From Thermosyntropha sp. (GTDB lineage: Bacteria; Bacillota; Syntrophomonadia; Syntrophomonadales; Syntrophomonadaceae): a DNA stretch of 64,000 nucleotides. Positions 56,526-64,000 of this stretch are shown here, piece after piece. Below the pieces are notes generated by a model. The model had not been told where the DNA came from, searched no databases, and worked only from the letters and a program-made list of their open reading frames with translations. The position numbers were made by a program, and so were the translations under genes. The stretch is taken from the NCBI RefSeq assembly GCF_017656155.1, contig NZ_JACDOH010000004.1:62001-126000 (forward strand), in the 5' to 3' direction. Numbering within the stretch: position 1 is the stretch's first letter; each line of letters opens with the position of its first letter.

Positions 56526-57031
56526 ATGTTCAGAAAGAAAAAACAATTCCTTTTCTAATCTTAATCATCTTATTTTTACCCTTAACCTCCGGCTGTAAAG
56601 AGAAGTATCAGGAACCTGCCAAGACTGCTGCCCAGGCTCGAATTATTTCTATGGAAAATTTAAAGAAAAATCTGGATAACCCTGACTATGTGATAGTTGA
56701 CCTGCGTCCTGACGAAGCATATAACGGCTGGAAAATTGACGAAATAAGCCGAGGCGGACATATCAAAAATGCAGTTCAGTTTCCCGCAGCCTGGCTTAAC
56801 AAGGTCAGAGACAACGAAATTGTCAACCTGCTCGAAGAAAAAGGAATAAAGAAAGATAAGAATGTAGTCCTTTATCACAGCAAAAAAGAAGCCATCGATA
56901 AAATGGCCCAAAAACTTTTAAGCCTGGGCTATGATAAGGTCTATAAATTTGAAGGTAAATTGGGGACGGTTCTCGATTTAAAATCTATTTCGATTCGTAA
57001 TACTTTTTTTATTCGAGAACCGTCCAAGTGA
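56526..57031 (+). pseudogene. Rhodanese-like lipoprotein with a frameshift
   Basis: ATG 56526, after GAGGAGGAAAGG, starts MFRKKKQFLF and then meets a stop. With one A added to the six-A run at 56538-56543 it reads MFRKKKTIPFLILIILFLP, lipobox LTSGC, and goes on to a rhodanese fold (VIVDLRPDEAYNGW). The catalytic Cys position has His (VVLYHSKKEA), so sulfur transfer is unlikely. The last 22 codons are replaced by a palindromic element that supplies the stop, so the C-terminus is not native. Two breaks mark it as decayed. Confidence 0.75.
56964..57025. repeat. REP-like palindromic element
   Basis: GGACGGTTCTCGA and TCGAGAACCGTCC form a perfect 13-base inverted repeat around 36 bases. A GGGACGGTTCTC-type end is typical of small palindromic repeats linked to REP/RAYT transposases in Clostridia. 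It lies inside the end of the rhodanese-like gene. Confidence 0.6.
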
Positions 57032-57039
57032 ACAGTTAT

Positions 57040-58710
57040 CTACCAATCCAAAATGACCGACCGGGTATCTTTGTGCCAATCAACTGTAAATCCAAAGTTC
57101 TCAGCAATAAATCTTACCGGAACATAAGTCCTGTTATCAATTATAACCGGTGCCACGTCCATAACCTCTACTTCGTCACCCATCTGGTATTCTCGCGAAC
57201 CAATTATTAAAAGCATATCCTCACTCTCACCATATTTATCTTTCAAAATAACTTTATCAGGCGGCTGCCAAGCAATTTCACAATCTAATACATCAGCCAA
57301 AGCCCGAAGAGGTAGCAAGGTTCTGCCTTCTCTGATGATCGGCTTAGCATCCGGGAAATCAACTTCCTCCCCATAAACAAAAACCCTTATGTTGCCATTA
57401 TTCTCAATCCCTTCTAAGAAAGGATATACCGCACCCGATTCCGCAGGGGAGACTTTAATTCTATTGTCAATAACCAAAGAATTCTCTTCATTTAAATTCG
57501 GGATAACTATAGTGGCGTTATCGGTGAAATCCATATCCAAATCCATTTTTACATTGCCGCCAATAATGTTATCATCAATATCCATATCGCCCTTAACAGT
57601 CAATTCAGCCTGAATTTCCTTATCATTCATTTTTTCATCTTCAACCATATTCAAATCTATGGTTATATCCGGAGAATCCAGTTTGAAATCCAGATTAGCA
57701 TATCCTTTAAGAGCACCTGCAGTTAATTCTGCCTTTGACTCACCCTTCAGCACATAACTGATTTCCTCAAACTTTCCTGATAAATCTATATCTGCTACAA
57801 CTTCGGTGCGTGAGGTTTTAATCTGGAATTTATTAATAGATATAGGCTTTTCATCGTTTAATTGGGCCATGAAATCCTGCACATCCGATATGCTAACCGA
57901 ATCGATTGCATTAACAATCTCAAACTTCATCTGTTCTTTTAATAATTCGTATTCCTCATCGCTAACATCTTCAGGTTTTTCCATGAGAGCCAGGAAAGCG
58001 TCGACCAATTTTTCACTATTTTCTTTTAAATTATTGAGTAAAACAGCCGAAGAAAAAACTGACATATCCAGGTCTAAAACCGCATATTTGCCAGAATATC
58101 TGAAACATGATGCAGGAATAACATTTATCAGTTCTTTTATAAAAGTCTTCATCTCTTCGTCTTTATCCGATATCAGTTTATCCTGCTGTTCCAGCACTTC
58201 GTCCAGTTCTTCCAATTCTTTCGTATTAACATCTTCCTGAAAAACTATATAGGACGGAAGTTCGTTAAATTCATCAAGTTCGCCTAAAGCATCTATTCCC
58301 ATTTTCCTGAAAGCCTCTACTGCTTCCCTGGTTACTATAACCCCATCCTCGGTAACATAAACCTTTCCTTTCAAATCATACGAAGCTATATCACCATCAA
58401 ATTTCAGACTTGCCTTTTTTTCCTTTAAGTTAAATGCAAGATCAACATTGGCCTCGCCATCAACATTACTTACTGTAGTTACATCAGCAAGTTCGACACT
58501 CCCATCTGTAAGTTTCGCCCTGACACTCATATTTACAGTATTATTGATAAGGTTTTTCAGTAATGAATTTTGCATCTTCAGGGAATGATCCAGCAGATAA
58601 ATATAGTTTCGGGTAAATTCCTCTTTTGCCCTGTCATCAGCCCAAGCTGCACCAGGTATGGATAAAAGCGTAAGACAAAAACATAAAACAAAAGCAATAA
58701 TTCTTCGCAA
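57040..58710 (-). CDS. Secreted protein with copper amine oxidase N-domain
   Basis: This 556-residue exported protein starts at TTG 58710, after GGGGAGG. It has a signal peptide (RRIIAFVLCFCLTLLSI...AWA), a long acidic central region of beta-strands and Asp/Glu repeats (residues 60-420), and a C-terminal copper amine oxidase N-terminal-like domain: EGRTLLPLRALADVLDCEIAW and IDNRTYVPVRFIAENFGFTVDW, each a known unit. That domain is probably a wall or polysaccharide-binding module, not an oxidase. The rest is not recognised. Confidence 0.75.
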   Translation of the reverse strand: MRRIIAFVLCFCLTLLSIPGAAWADDRAKEEFTRNYIYLLDHSLKMQNSLLKNLINNTVNMSVRAKLTDGSVELADVTTVSNVDGEANVDLAFNLKEKKASLKFDGDIASYDLKGKVYVTEDGVIVTREAVEAFRKMGIDALGELDEFNELPSYIVFQEDVNTKELEELDEVLEQQDKLISDKDEEMKTFIKELINVIPASCFRYSGKYAVLDLDMSVFSSAVLLNNLKENSEKLVDAFLALMEKPEDVSDEEYELLKEQMKFEIVNAIDSVSISDVQDFMAQLNDEKPISINKFQIKTSRTEVVADIDLSGKFEEISYVLKGESKAELTAGALKGYANLDFKLDSPDITIDLNMVEDEKMNDKEIQAELTVKGDMDIDDNIIGGNVKMDLDMDFTDNATIVIPNLNEENSLVIDNRIKVSPAESGAVYPFLEGIENNGNIRVFVYGEEVDFPDAKPIIREGRTLLPLRALADVLDCEIAWQPPDKVILKDKYGESEDMLLIIGSREYQMGDEVEVMDVAPVIIDNRTYVPVRFIAENFGFTVDWHKDTRSVILDW

Positions 58711-59079
58711 ATCAATAACCTCCCCATAAATTTTAACAATAAAAAACATTACATAAAATCAACAATCCTGTATCAATATTTTCCACCCTCCCTTTTCTAA
58801 GTCTATCAGCAAATATCGACCATCTTGTATACAATAAATCTCAAAAACAAAAATACTCTAACCATAAAAATCGACATTCGCAATATTGCAAAACAAAGCT
58901 GCCGGTTAAAAATACCAAATATTCTGATCACTTTACAGTTTGATAATAAAATTACAATAATATATTTGTCAATCAAATAAAATACTACTCATCTTGTTTC
59001 CTATTCAACAAAAATTTATTTCATGTAAGAAAAACACTTAAAAAATCCATATGGGTTAAATAATAAAATAATACGAAAA
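58711..59079. other. Non-coding, AT-rich stretch
   Basis: No gene is seen. The upstream part should hold the promoter of the copper amine oxidase-domain protein; no strong element stands out. Confidence 0.35.
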
Positions 59080-59555
59080 TCAGGCAACAGTTTGCCTATC
59101 GTTCCAGATCCTGCGCCCCATGAATACAAGCGCACTCAATGCAAAAAGAAGGAGCAAACCAAAAACAAAATTCCTTGCACTTCCTGCCAGCATATCCCCT
59201 ACATAAGAGTAAATCAAAGTAGCCGGAAGCTGTCCTAACCCTGTAGCCCATAAAAATTCCCAGAACCCCATACCAGTAAGTCCAGCCGCATAGCTTACAA
59301 TATCAAACGACATAAAAGGTAAAAGCCTGGCAACAAGAACTGCCCATTTTCCATACCTCTCAAAAAAATATGTCAACCTCAGCCAATGCCTTATTGGTAG
59401 TAAATTTTTCAACCACCCCCCGCCCATACCAGTGGGCAATCCCAAAACACAATGCTGCCCCACCATGGCACTTGCCCAGGAAAGAATAGCTCCTTTAATC
59501 CAGCCGAAAAGGCCGGCATTGGCAAAGGTAATTAAAAAGATCGGAATCAGAAAAA
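59080..59555 (-). pseudogene. TVP38/TMEM64-like membrane protein, truncated and frameshifted
   Basis: On the minus strand LIPIFLITFANAGLFGWIKG, then ILSWASAM, and later FFERYGKWAVLVARLLPFMSFD and YAAGLTGMGFWEFLWATGLGQ, belong to the VTT/DedA-like family. The middle is in a wrong frame. If one C is added to the plus-strand run 59458-59461 and one A removed from 59362-59368, it reads GAALCFGIAHWYGRGVVEKF and joins both halves. The N-terminus is missing at 59555, where a plus-strand Fe-S fragment begins. Two compensating homopolymer changes suggest decay or error. Confidence 0.75.
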
Positions 59556-59882
59556 TGCACTAACTGCGGGGCATGTACCAAAAACTGCCCTCTTTATACC
59601 TATACTAACCTTATGCCCGGAGAGCTGCTTGCTAAAATTTCTTTTGACGGCAAAATAGATTTAAACATTCCTTACAACTGCACTTTATGCGGCCACTGCG
59701 AAAAGGTTTACCCACAAAAAGTTAAACTTAAAGAGCTTATGCAGGGACTTCGCCGATATGCGGCAGAGGCAAAAGGGAAAATACCAGAAACCATAAACTA
59801 CAGACCGGTTAAATCTCATCAGCTGAAGCGGGTGCCGATAAACGACGCCCGGGATCGGTCCTATTTGCCTTGGTCGCTTTAA
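59556..59882 (+). pseudogene. Fe-S (4Fe-4S dicluster) protein fragment
   Basis: The frame begins CTNCGACTKNCPLYT, an intact 4Fe-4S motif, without any start codon, and then CTLCGHCEKVYPQK, in which the fourth Cys has become Tyr (TGC to TAC). It resembles HdrC/GlpC-type clusters and continues to a stop. It has lost its N-terminus at the junction with the TVP38 fragment and its second cluster is damaged. Confidence 0.7.
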
Positions 59883-59949
59883 TAACTTTGATGATTATGG
59901 ACATTTTCCTCAGAAACTATTGCGGGAATTTAAAAATTCCCTTGTTTAA

Positions 59950-60402
59950 AAACCTGAGTTTTTCAAAATCCGGCAATTTGCTCATAGGCTTTCCGGATTT
60001 TGTGACACATTGGACGGGGCAATGGCGCACAAGCTGGGCAGACCTACTGCCTGGGGCACCCTTCTTGACATAACATTTGATCGCCTGGTAGAAATCGGAA
60101 TTATTTTAAGCACAGCCGTTTTACATCCCGAAGCCTCTTTCTGGCTGTTAATCCTCATGAGCTCTATACTTATTTCCATGACTGTATTTCTCACCGTAGG
60201 TGCCCTAGCCGAAAAAAAAGGCATCAAATCCTTTTATTATCAGGCCGGGATTATGGAACGAACCGAAGGCTTTATATTTTTTTCCCTCATGCTCTTGCTT
60301 CCTAACTATTTAAAAGGAATAGCCCTAACCTTTGCCGTATTAATCTTCATAACTGCTTTACAGCACATATCAGAAGGTAAAAAAATTTTAAAACAGGTGT
60401 AA
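59950..60402 (+). pseudogene. CDP-alcohol phosphatidyltransferase, 5'-truncated
   Basis: The frame has the motif LDGAMAHKLGRPTAWGTLLD followed by ITFD, the DGxxA...G...D...D core of CDP-alcohol phosphatidyltransferases, although the usual Arg after A is His. It continues with three membrane helices and ends at 60402. No start or ribosome site precedes it, and the N-terminal helices are missing. An internal TTG at 60010 cannot restore them. It is a remnant or the tail of a frameshifted gene. Confidence 0.65.
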
Positions 60403-60543
60403 GGAAATTAAAAATAGAACGTATTTTAACCTAGGACAATCTTGAACCCCAAAATTATTTCACCTTCGAAGTAATTTTAAAACAGTAAAATTTGTAATTT
60501 AATCCGTCACTGTCCCGAATTTTTGAAAAAGGAGGGATAATCT
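60403..60543. other. Promoter region of ABC exporter operon
   Basis: The stretch is AT-rich. A strong AAGGAGGG lies at 60529-60536. No clear -35/-10 pair was fixed. Confidence 0.35.
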
Positions 60544-61263
60544 ATCAAAAATGCAGTGGAAATAACTAATCTGCGCAAGGTTTATAGGGTTGGAAAAGAA
60601 AAAATCATAGCCTTAAACAATATCAATCTGGTTATTCCCCCGGAAGAAATAACCTGTATATTAGGAACATCAGGTTCAGGCAAATCTACTCTCCTCAATA
60701 TGATGGCAGGTTTAGAAAAGCCTACCCGCGGCAGTATAAAAATATACGGCCTTCCGGTGGAAAAAATGAACGAGAAGCAGCTGGCCTTATTCCGCCAGAA
60801 ATATATAGGTTTTATTTTCCAGTCCTATAATCTGTTGCCTTCACTTACCGCTCTGGAAAATGTCGCCTTACCTCTGACTTTTCGCGGGGTTCCCCGTCAA
60901 AAACGGGAAAAAATGGCTATGGCAATGCTTAAAGCAGTAGGTCTGGCTAAACATGCGAGGCACAAACCATCGGAAATGAGCGGTGGTCAACAACAAAGAG
61001 TGGGAATTGCCCGTGCCTTTGTGATCAAACCTAAAGTAATATTTGCCGATGAACCTACGGGCAACTTAGATTCCAAAACTACCCGGGAAGTTATGGAGAT
61101 TATGGTTAATATAACCCGCGAAAATCACAGTAACCTGATACTGGTTACTCACGATTCCAGTGTGGCCTCTTATGCCGACCGCATAGTCCATATATTAGAT
61201 GGTAATATCGAAAAAATTGAAGAAAACATACATAAAAAGGAGGATTTTCCTCATGCATATTAA
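60544..61263 (+). CDS. ABC transporter ATP-binding protein, MacB/LolD type
   Basis: This ATPase of about 239 residues has Walker A GTSGSGKSTLLNMM, Q-loop FQSYNLLP, signature SGGQQQRVGIARAF, Walker B VIFADEPTGNLD and the H-loop THD. It belongs to the MacB/LolD/FtsE-like group, which powers mechanotransmission at the membrane. The GTG at 60556 lies 20 bases from GGAGGG, whereas ATC at 60544 lies 8 bases from it, so the start may be the rare codon ATC (adding KNA before VEITNL). The operon continues with an exported protein and a permease. Confidence 0.92.
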   Translation: MKNAVEITNLRKVYRVGKEKIIALNNINLVIPPEEITCILGTSGSGKSTLLNMMAGLEKPTRGSIKIYGLPVEKMNEKQLALFRQKYIGFIFQSYNLLPSLTALENVALPLTFRGVPRQKREKMAMAMLKAVGLAKHARHKPSEMSGGQQQRVGIARAFVIKPKVIFADEPTGNLDSKTTREVMEIMVNITRENHSNLILVTHDSSVASYADRIVHILDGNIEKIEENIHKKEDFPHAY

Positions 61264-62932
61264 AAAACTTATCTCGGCCGGACTTATATTAACTTTTTTA
61301 AGCCTTATTCTACCCTTGCCTTTAAAAGCATATGAACTTCCTGATCAGCCCAAGGAAGAGCCGCGCCTTTTTATCGCCAAAGACACCTGGATACCTGAAT
61401 TCAGTGCCGGGGAAAAAATAAGTTTATCCATCCCAATAGAGAACTTGAGCAGCGCTTCAGCACGGGATGTTACCGTTTCTATAAGCAAAAGCGATGATCT
61501 TCCTTTTCAAACTGATAAAATGTCCCTTACTCAGTTTGCCTATTCGGTAAGTGGCAATAGTCGCTCCATTTTCAGCTTCAAGCTGTTTATTCCACCTACG
61601 GTCAAACCGGGGACTTATCCCATAAATGTCCACGTCTCTTACCGGAGCGATACTGGAAACAGTGGAAGTGCAAGCGAAACCGTCTATATCAAAATAGTAA
61701 ACCGCAAAAAAGCACCCTCAGTGAAATTCCTTGGGGTCGATTATGAAAAAGATGCCCTTCCAGCCGGAAAAAGCAGTCTTATCAAGCTTAAACTGCAAAA
61801 TGACAGCGATTTCCTGATTAAAGACCTGGAATTAAAACTTGAAGGTTTCACCCCCAATGGGATTAACCTTGATAAATGGCCGGAAACCCAGTTTATCAAA
61901 ACTATAGAGCCCGGTAAAATTAAACTGGTAGAATACAGGCTTATGGTCGACTCAAAAATGGAAAGCGGAACCCAGGCATTAACCTTGAATATGAGCTATA
62001 AAGACGAATATGAAGGAACTTATACCGACCAGGCCAAAGTCTATCTTCCGGTAAAAGGGAAAGGAGAAAATGACGACGAACTTACCCCCCGAATAATTCT
62101 TGAAAATTATGACTTTCCATATTATATAGAAGCCGGGCAGGAATTTCCCTTGACCCTGTCTTTCTTTAACACCAGTCCTAATAAAGCGGTAAAAAATATA
62201 AAAATAACTTTAAATTCGGAAAATCAAGCCTTTATGCCAGTAGGAAGCAGCAATACCATCTATATTTCGGAAATTGGACCAGAACAGCATATTGAAAAAA
62301 CTTTAACCTTGAAAACCAAATTCGATACAGAATCCAAGATTTATAGTCTTAATCTGAACATTAATTATCAGGACAATAGTGGTGCCAAACTGACTGAAGA
62401 AGAAATGATAAGCATTCCGATAGAGCAGGAGACTATCCTCAATATTTCCTCCATAGAACTTCCTCAGGAAATATATGCAGGATCTCCGATAAGCCTTTCC
62501 GTAGATTTTTACAATATGGGAAGGTCACTAATCCGCAATCTGTTAGTCAAAATTGAAGGGAATTTCGATGTTCAAGACGGCACCCTTTTTATCGGTAATC
62601 TTGAACCCGGAAAAAGCAACTATTATGATGCGACTATTTTTCCACGTGAGGAAGGAGCAACTGAAGGAAAAATAATTTTTACATATGAAGACAATGGAGG
62701 ACGCAATTATACGGTTGAAAAACCTTTTAAACTCAATGTAATGGCTGCTCCCGAGCCGCCTCCCATGCCTGAACCAGAATTTCCTCCCCAAGAAAAAGGG
62801 ACATCAAAAAATAAAAAATTGCTTACCGGCGGAGGAATTCTGACACTGATTTTTATCTCAGGGATAGTAATCTATCGCCGGCGCAAAAAAAGAAAAAAGT
62901 TAGAGGAAGTTGATATTGATGAAGAATTATGA
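61253..62932 (+). CDS. Exported CARDB/NEW3-domain protein with C-terminal anchor
   Basis: This 559-residue protein has a signal peptide (MHIKKLISAGLILTFLSLIL), three or four immunoglobulin-like domains of the CARDB/NEW3 type (each with a long strand such as AGEKISLSIPIENLSSASARDV, AGKSSLIKLKLQNDSDF, AGQEFPLTLSFFNTSPNKAV, AGSPISLSVDFYNMGRS), a Pro-rich linker, one membrane helix near the C-terminus and a basic tail. AAGGAGG precedes the ATG, which overlaps the ATPase stop by 11 bases. It is likely the external partner of the ABC transporter. Confidence 0.82.
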   Translation: MHIKKLISAGLILTFLSLILPLPLKAYELPDQPKEEPRLFIAKDTWIPEFSAGEKISLSIPIENLSSASARDVTVSISKSDDLPFQTDKMSLTQFAYSVSGNSRSIFSFKLFIPPTVKPGTYPINVHVSYRSDTGNSGSASETVYIKIVNRKKAPSVKFLGVDYEKDALPAGKSSLIKLKLQNDSDFLIKDLELKLEGFTPNGINLDKWPETQFIKTIEPGKIKLVEYRLMVDSKMESGTQALTLNMSYKDEYEGTYTDQAKVYLPVKGKGENDDELTPRIILENYDFPYYIEAGQEFPLTLSFFNTSPNKAVKNIKITLNSENQAFMPVGSSNTIYISEIGPEQHIEKTLTLKTKFDTESKIYSLNLNINYQDNSGAKLTEEEMISIPIEQETILNISSIELPQEIYAGSPISLSVDFYNMGRSLIRNLLVKIEGNFDVQDGTLFIGNLEPGKSNYYDATIFPREEGATEGKIIFTYEDNGGRNYTVEKPFKLNVMAAPEPPPMPEPEFPPQEKGTSKNKKLLTGGGILTLIFISGIVIYRRRKKRKKLEEVDIDEEL

Positions 62933-64000
62933 TTTGCTCCTGATGAGCTGGCAAAGTCTTAAAAGGCGCAAGGTTCGCACCATTCTCACAATAATAGGTG
63001 TAATAATAGGAACCTGCTCTATCGTAGTCATGCTTTCCCTAGGCATAGCCATGGATCAAAATTTTAAAGAACAGATCGCATCGATGGGAGATCTTACTAT
63101 TATAAACGTAAATGCTGAACATTATGGCCCCGAACCAAACCCGGCAAACAAAAATCGTCCCAAGCTAGACGACAATGCGGTTGCCACCTTTTCCAAAATA
63201 GAAGGCGTTAAAGCGGTAATGCCCCAGAAAAGGGCTTATTACCGTATCGCTGCTGGCAAAATGGTAAGCGATGTGCAGGTTATAGGTGTAAATCCCGAAA
63301 CCTTAAAAGAATTTGACTTTAAAATCGATAAAGGGCGTCTTTTAACCCCGACCGACAAAGAAGCCTTAATATTCGGCAGCTATGTAAGCCAAAGTTTTTT
63401 CAATCCTCGCTTAAAAAACCCTCATATGTATGGTCCAGTAAACGTAAATCTTTTAAGCAGCAAACTGCTTCTCACAGCTGATTTTGGATACGGACAAAGG
63501 CAAAGAAGCAACGATGACCCTGATTTCAAACCTCCTCCAGTACACGAAGTAAAAGGAGTAGGGATATTAAAAGAAAGCAATGATGAAAAAGCATACTGTG
63601 CATATATCAATATAGCCTATCTGGAAAAAATACTGGCTGAAGATGAGCGGCAAAGCTTGCAAAACCGTGAAAGGAAAAATATTCGTCAAAACCAGAACAA
63701 ATATGATGTTATAAAAGTAAAATGCCATGATTTTCGGGATGTTCAAAAAGTACAGGAACAGATTAAAGCTATGGGCTATCAGACTTACAGCCTAACTGAA
63801 ATGATTGAATCCATGAAAAAAGCTTCCCGGGTTATGCAGCTTATATTAGGCGGAATAGGTGCCATAAGCCTTTTAGTAGCTGCTTTAGGCATAACCAATA
63901 CCATGATAATGAGCATATATGAACGCACTCGGGAAATCGGAGTAATAAAAGTCCTGGGAGCAGAATTAAATGACATTAAAAAGATGTTCCTTTTAGAAGC
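62919..64000 (+). CDS. ABC transporter permease, MacB/FtsX type (partial)
   Basis: The gene starts at ATG 62919 after AGAGGAAG and overlaps the previous stop by 14 bases. It runs off the window after 360 residues. The N-terminal helix RRKVRTILTIIGVIIGTCSIV is followed by a large periplasmic-like (extracellular) MacB-PCD domain, and then by FtsX-like helices (LLVAALGITNTMIMSIYERTREIGVIKVLGA). It forms the permease of the exporter with the ATPase above. The substrate is unknown. Confidence 0.92.
   Translation, partial: MKNYDLLLMSWQSLKRRKVRTILTIIGVIIGTCSIVVMLSLGIAMDQNFKEQIASMGDLTIINVNAEHYGPEPNPANKNRPKLDDNAVATFSKIEGVKAVMPQKRAYYRIAAGKMVSDVQVIGVNPETLKEFDFKIDKGRLLTPTDKEALIFGSYVSQSFFNPRLKNPHMYGPVNVNLLSSKLLLTADFGYGQRQRSNDDPDFKPPPVHEVKGVGILKESNDEKAYCAYINIAYLEKILAEDERQSLQNRERKNIRQNQNKYDVIKVKCHDFRDVQKVQEQIKAMGYQTYSLTEMIESMKKASRVMQLILGGIGAISLLVAALGITNTMIMSIYERTREIGVIKVLGAELNDIKKMFLLE

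Overview
The window looks like a chromosomal segment of a low-GC Gram-positive anaerobe of class Clostridia, possibly a Syntrophomonas-like syntroph. This rests on the AT-rich sequence, strong GGAGG ribosome sites with frequent TTG and GTG starts, an L-box lysine riboswitch, a CggR-led glycolytic operon, two DUF3189 proteins, an agr-type peptide-signalling locus, a crotonase and two membrane pyrophosphatases. The family placement is inference; there is no rRNA or tRNA gene to settle it.

Layout. 1-4.3 kb: three exported proteins on the minus strand (a secreted unknown, a beta-propeller lipoprotein, a C39-like cysteine peptidase). 4.7-7.6 kb: an agr-type operon on the plus strand, in the order membrane receptor, separate histidine kinase, AgrB, a 44-residue AgrD-like prepeptide, LytTR regulator. 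A decayed second copy lies at 11.6-12.7 kb, and a related ~40-bp upstream block occurs at both loci. Between them are two DUF3189 proteins and an ECF sigma/anti-sigma pair. 13-20.9 kb: an orphan membrane protein cut by an IS remnant, a DUF89 protein, an acetamidase/formamidase, an Orn/Lys/Arg decarboxylase facing an NhaC-type transporter under a lysine riboswitch, and a branched-chain aminotransferase. 21-32 kb: APC permease, CoA-type Nudix hydrolase, Na/Pi cotransporter, lipoprotein, crotonase, two-component system, a frameshifted CBS protein, gamma carbonic anhydrase, a secreted repeat protein and OsmC. 32-49 kb: two different membrane pyrophosphatases, a type III restriction-modification locus whose Res lacks its nuclease end, guanine deaminase, an IS3 remnant beside a dgt fragment, and ssrA-smpB-rnr. 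49-56 kb: the operon cggR-gap-pgk-tpiA-gpmI-eno followed by secG and a pyrophosphatase, with CggR operator sites in the leader. 56-60.5 kb: a degraded zone. 60.5-64 kb: a MacB-like ABC exporter set that runs off the end.

How the genes work together. The core block makes and conserves energy (lower glycolysis plus pyrophosphate-driven ion pumping) and keeps ribosomes and mRNA clear (tmRNA, SmpB, RNase R). The lysine riboswitch suggests that the NhaC-family protein carries lysine, and the convergent decarboxylase could use it. The agr locus probably controls density-dependent genes; the neighbouring exported proteins are candidate outputs.

The accessory zones carry many broken genes, several through single-base changes in homopolymer runs, while the core operons are intact. 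This suggests real decay, although assembly error at homopolymers must be excluded.
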